Origin: Bradyrhizobium oropedii
GTDB taxonomy: Bacteria > Pseudomonadota > Alphaproteobacteria > Rhizobiales > Xanthobacteraceae
Direction of reading: 5' to 3'
Assembly: GCF_020889685.1 (NCBI RefSeq)
Contig: NZ_JACMYO010000091.1
Coordinates: 1-32,686, forward strand
DNA length: 32,686 bases
Shown here: positions 31,501-32,686 of the stretch, in pieces
Layout: every line of letters begins with the position of its first letter
How positions within the stretch are numbered: the first letter of the stretch is position 1
Position numbers and translations under genes: made by a program
The notes under the pieces: model-generated
Seen by the model: only the letters and a program-made list of their open reading frames with translations
What the model was told of the DNA's origin: nothing
Databases searched by the model: none

Positions 31501-32454
31501 CTAATCGAACAGGCTGGAGACCGACTCTTCCGCCGCGGTGCGGCCGATCGCTTCGGCGATCAGGCCGGCGATCGAGATCTGGCGGATGTTCGGCGCCTTG
31601 TTGACGGCCTCGGTCGGCAGGATCGAGTCGGTAATGACCAGTTCCTTCAGCCGCGACGACGCAATGCGCGCGGCAGCCCCGCCGGACAGCACGCCGTGGG
31701 TGATGTAGGCCGAGACCTCCTTGGCGCCGTGCGCGATCAGCGCCTCGGCCGCGTTCACCAGCGTGCCGCCGGAGTCGACGATGTCGTCGACCAGGATGCA
31801 GTTGTAGCCGGCGACGTCGCCGATTACGTTCATCACCTCGGACTCACCGGGGCGCTCGCGGCGCTTGTCGACGATCGCCAGCGGGGTGTTGATGCGCTTG
31901 GCGAGGCCGCGGGCACGCGCCACGCCGCCGACGTCGGGCGACACCACCATCACCTTGGGGAGGTCGAACTTTTCCCTGATGTCGCGCACCATCAAGGGCG
32001 CTGCGAACAAATTGTCGGTCGGGATGTCGAAAAAGCCCTGGATCTGGCCCGCATGCAGGTCGAGCGTCATGACGCGGTCGACGCCGGCATGGGCGATCAG
32101 ATTCGCGACGAGCTTGGCCGAGATCGGCGTGCGCGAGCCGGAGCGGCGGTCCTGCCTGGCATAGCCGAAATAGGGGATCACTGCCGTGATGCGGCGTGCC
32201 GAGGATCGGCGCAGCGCGTCGGTGATGATCAGCAATTCCATCAGATTGTCGTTCGCCGGATACGACGTCGACTGCAGGATGAACATGTCCGAGCCGCGGA
32301 CGTTCTCCTGGATCTCGACGAAGATCTCCATGTCGGCGAAGCGCCGGACCACGGCCTTGGTCAGTTCGATGCCAAGTCCCTTGGCGATTTCCTGCGCCAG
32401 CGCAGGGTTGGAGTTGCCGGCGACGAGCTTGATTGATCCGTTCTTTGCCGACAT
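31501..32454 (-). CDS. prs: Ribose-phosphate pyrophosphokinase
   Basis: Makes PRPP from ribose 5-phosphate and ATP for nucleotide, histidine and tryptophan synthesis. Signatures are IKLVAGNSNPALAQEIAKGL, YFGYARQDRRSGSRTPISAK, LDLHAGQIQGFFDIPTDNL and the PRPP loop CILVDDIVDSGGTLVNAA. The 317-residue length is normal. ATG 32454 (MSAKNGSIK) has a GGGGGGAAG site before it, favouring it over in-frame upstream codons. Confidence 0.97.
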   Translation of the reverse strand: MSAKNGSIKLVAGNSNPALAQEIAKGLGIELTKAVVRRFADMEIFVEIQENVRGSDMFILQSTSYPANDNLMELLIITDALRRSSARRITAVIPYFGYARQDRRSGSRTPISAKLVANLIAHAGVDRVMTLDLHAGQIQGFFDIPTDNLFAAPLMVRDIREKFDLPKVMVVSPDVGGVARARGLAKRINTPLAIVDKRRERPGESEVMNVIGDVAGYNCILVDDIVDSGGTLVNAAEALIAHGAKEVSAYITHGVLSGGAAARIASSRLKELVITDSILPTEAVNKAPNIRQISIAGLIAEAIGRTAAEESVSSLFD

Positions 32455-32613
32455 CGATGCTTCCCCCCGCGCCTTGCTGGATACGACGTTCAGCATCTCA
32501 AGTCCTTACAGAACCGGCGGGTTTTCGGTGCGCGAGGGAATATCAGGCAGGCGGCTGCGCTGGCAACCCATTAGCTGCTTTCGCCACCGTTTTCCTGGGC
32601 AAAAAACGCATTT

Positions 32614-32631
32614 CCCCGGGACATACCGGGG
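32614..32631 (-). terminator. Possible terminator hairpin
   Basis: CCCCGG (32614-32619) pairs with CCGGGG (32626-32631), two bases after the putative stop of the gene at the right edge (minus strand). A T-run follows only after seven further bases, so termination is uncertain. Confidence 0.35.
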
Positions 32632-32632
32632 G

Positions 32633-32686
32633 TTAGTCGGCCGAATAGCCGAGCGCCACGGTCTCGGGCGCCGCCGCGGCCGGGGC
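32633..32686 (-). CDS. Possible 3' end of a minus-strand gene
   Basis: The last 54 bases read APAAAAPETVALGYSAD then TAA at 32633 on the minus strand. High GC third positions and the following hairpin support a gene end, but 17 residues are too few to identify it. Confidence 0.4.
   Translation of the reverse strand, partial: APAAAAPETVALGYSAD

Noticed and set aside
1..32686. CRISPR arrays, tRNA or rRNA genes, insertion sequences with transposase
   Set aside because: No regularly spaced repeats, no cloverleaf-like tRNA segment and no transposase-like reading frame were found by eye.

Overview
The window reads as chromosome of an alphaproteobacterium of the Bradyrhizobium/Rhodopseudomonas group (order Hyphomicrobiales). 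Grounds are the high GC content, the uvrC-pgsA-moaD-moaE gene order, an FMN riboswitch in front of a type II lumazine synthase, a HisS that closely resembles (from memory) the Bradyrhizobium protein, and many short GC-rich palindromic repeats between genes. Most of the window is housekeeping sequence. There is no phage, CRISPR array, rRNA or tRNA that I can see.

Layout. Positions 1-323: start of ileS (minus strand, runs off the left edge). 324-2805: a less GC-rich accessory block between ileS and maa, with a palindromic repeat, a frameshifted unknown gene and an intact gene for a winged-helix plus PD-(D/E)XK nuclease-like protein. 2806-4391: maa and ribF, overlapping by 4 bases. 4606-5001: a lone CheY-type receiver. 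5267-9142: HAD hydrolase, a membrane-anchored degenerate EAL protein (TipF-like), prmB and moaE. 9151-12317: moaD, pgsA, uvrC. 12580-13202: an outer-membrane beta-barrel gene broken by one apparent base deletion. 13483-14818: cold-shock protein with a hairpin-rich leader, and rlmJ. 14983-17318: four predicted secreted proteins, including RNase T2 and a DUF3617 protein. 17761-22795: a TonB-dependent siderophore receptor whose stop codon abuts that of a convergent histidine kinase, followed by its OmpR-type regulator and a MarR regulator. 23126-26845: ilvE, a DUF2314 protein, hisS and a 4-oxalocrotonate tautomerase. 27003-29138: FlK-like thioesterase, proC, YbjN-family protein. 29581-30397: FMN riboswitch and ribH2. 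30517-32454: SDR oxidoreductase and prs; the extreme right edge may hold the 3' end of one more minus-strand gene.

How parts work together. uvrC, pgsA, moaD, moaE and prmB form a tightly spaced minus-strand unit with overlapping or near-overlapping junctions. The MarR-OmpR-EnvZ trio is likewise translationally linked (MarR/regulator overlap of 4 bases) and resembles PetP/PetR arrangements of other alphaproteobacteria. Flavin metabolism appears twice, as ribF (FMN/FAD synthesis) and riboswitch-controlled ribH2.

The least ordinary items are the nuclease-bearing block at 740-2800, a family of about 140-base composite palindromes present three times in the last 6 kb, the structured cold-shock leader, and the abutting stop codons of the receptor and kinase genes. 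Three apparent frameshifts (about 1365, 2870 and 13050) should be checked against reads before being taken as biology. No clear undescribed multi-gene system is evident; the nuclease gene is the best candidate for an unknown function.
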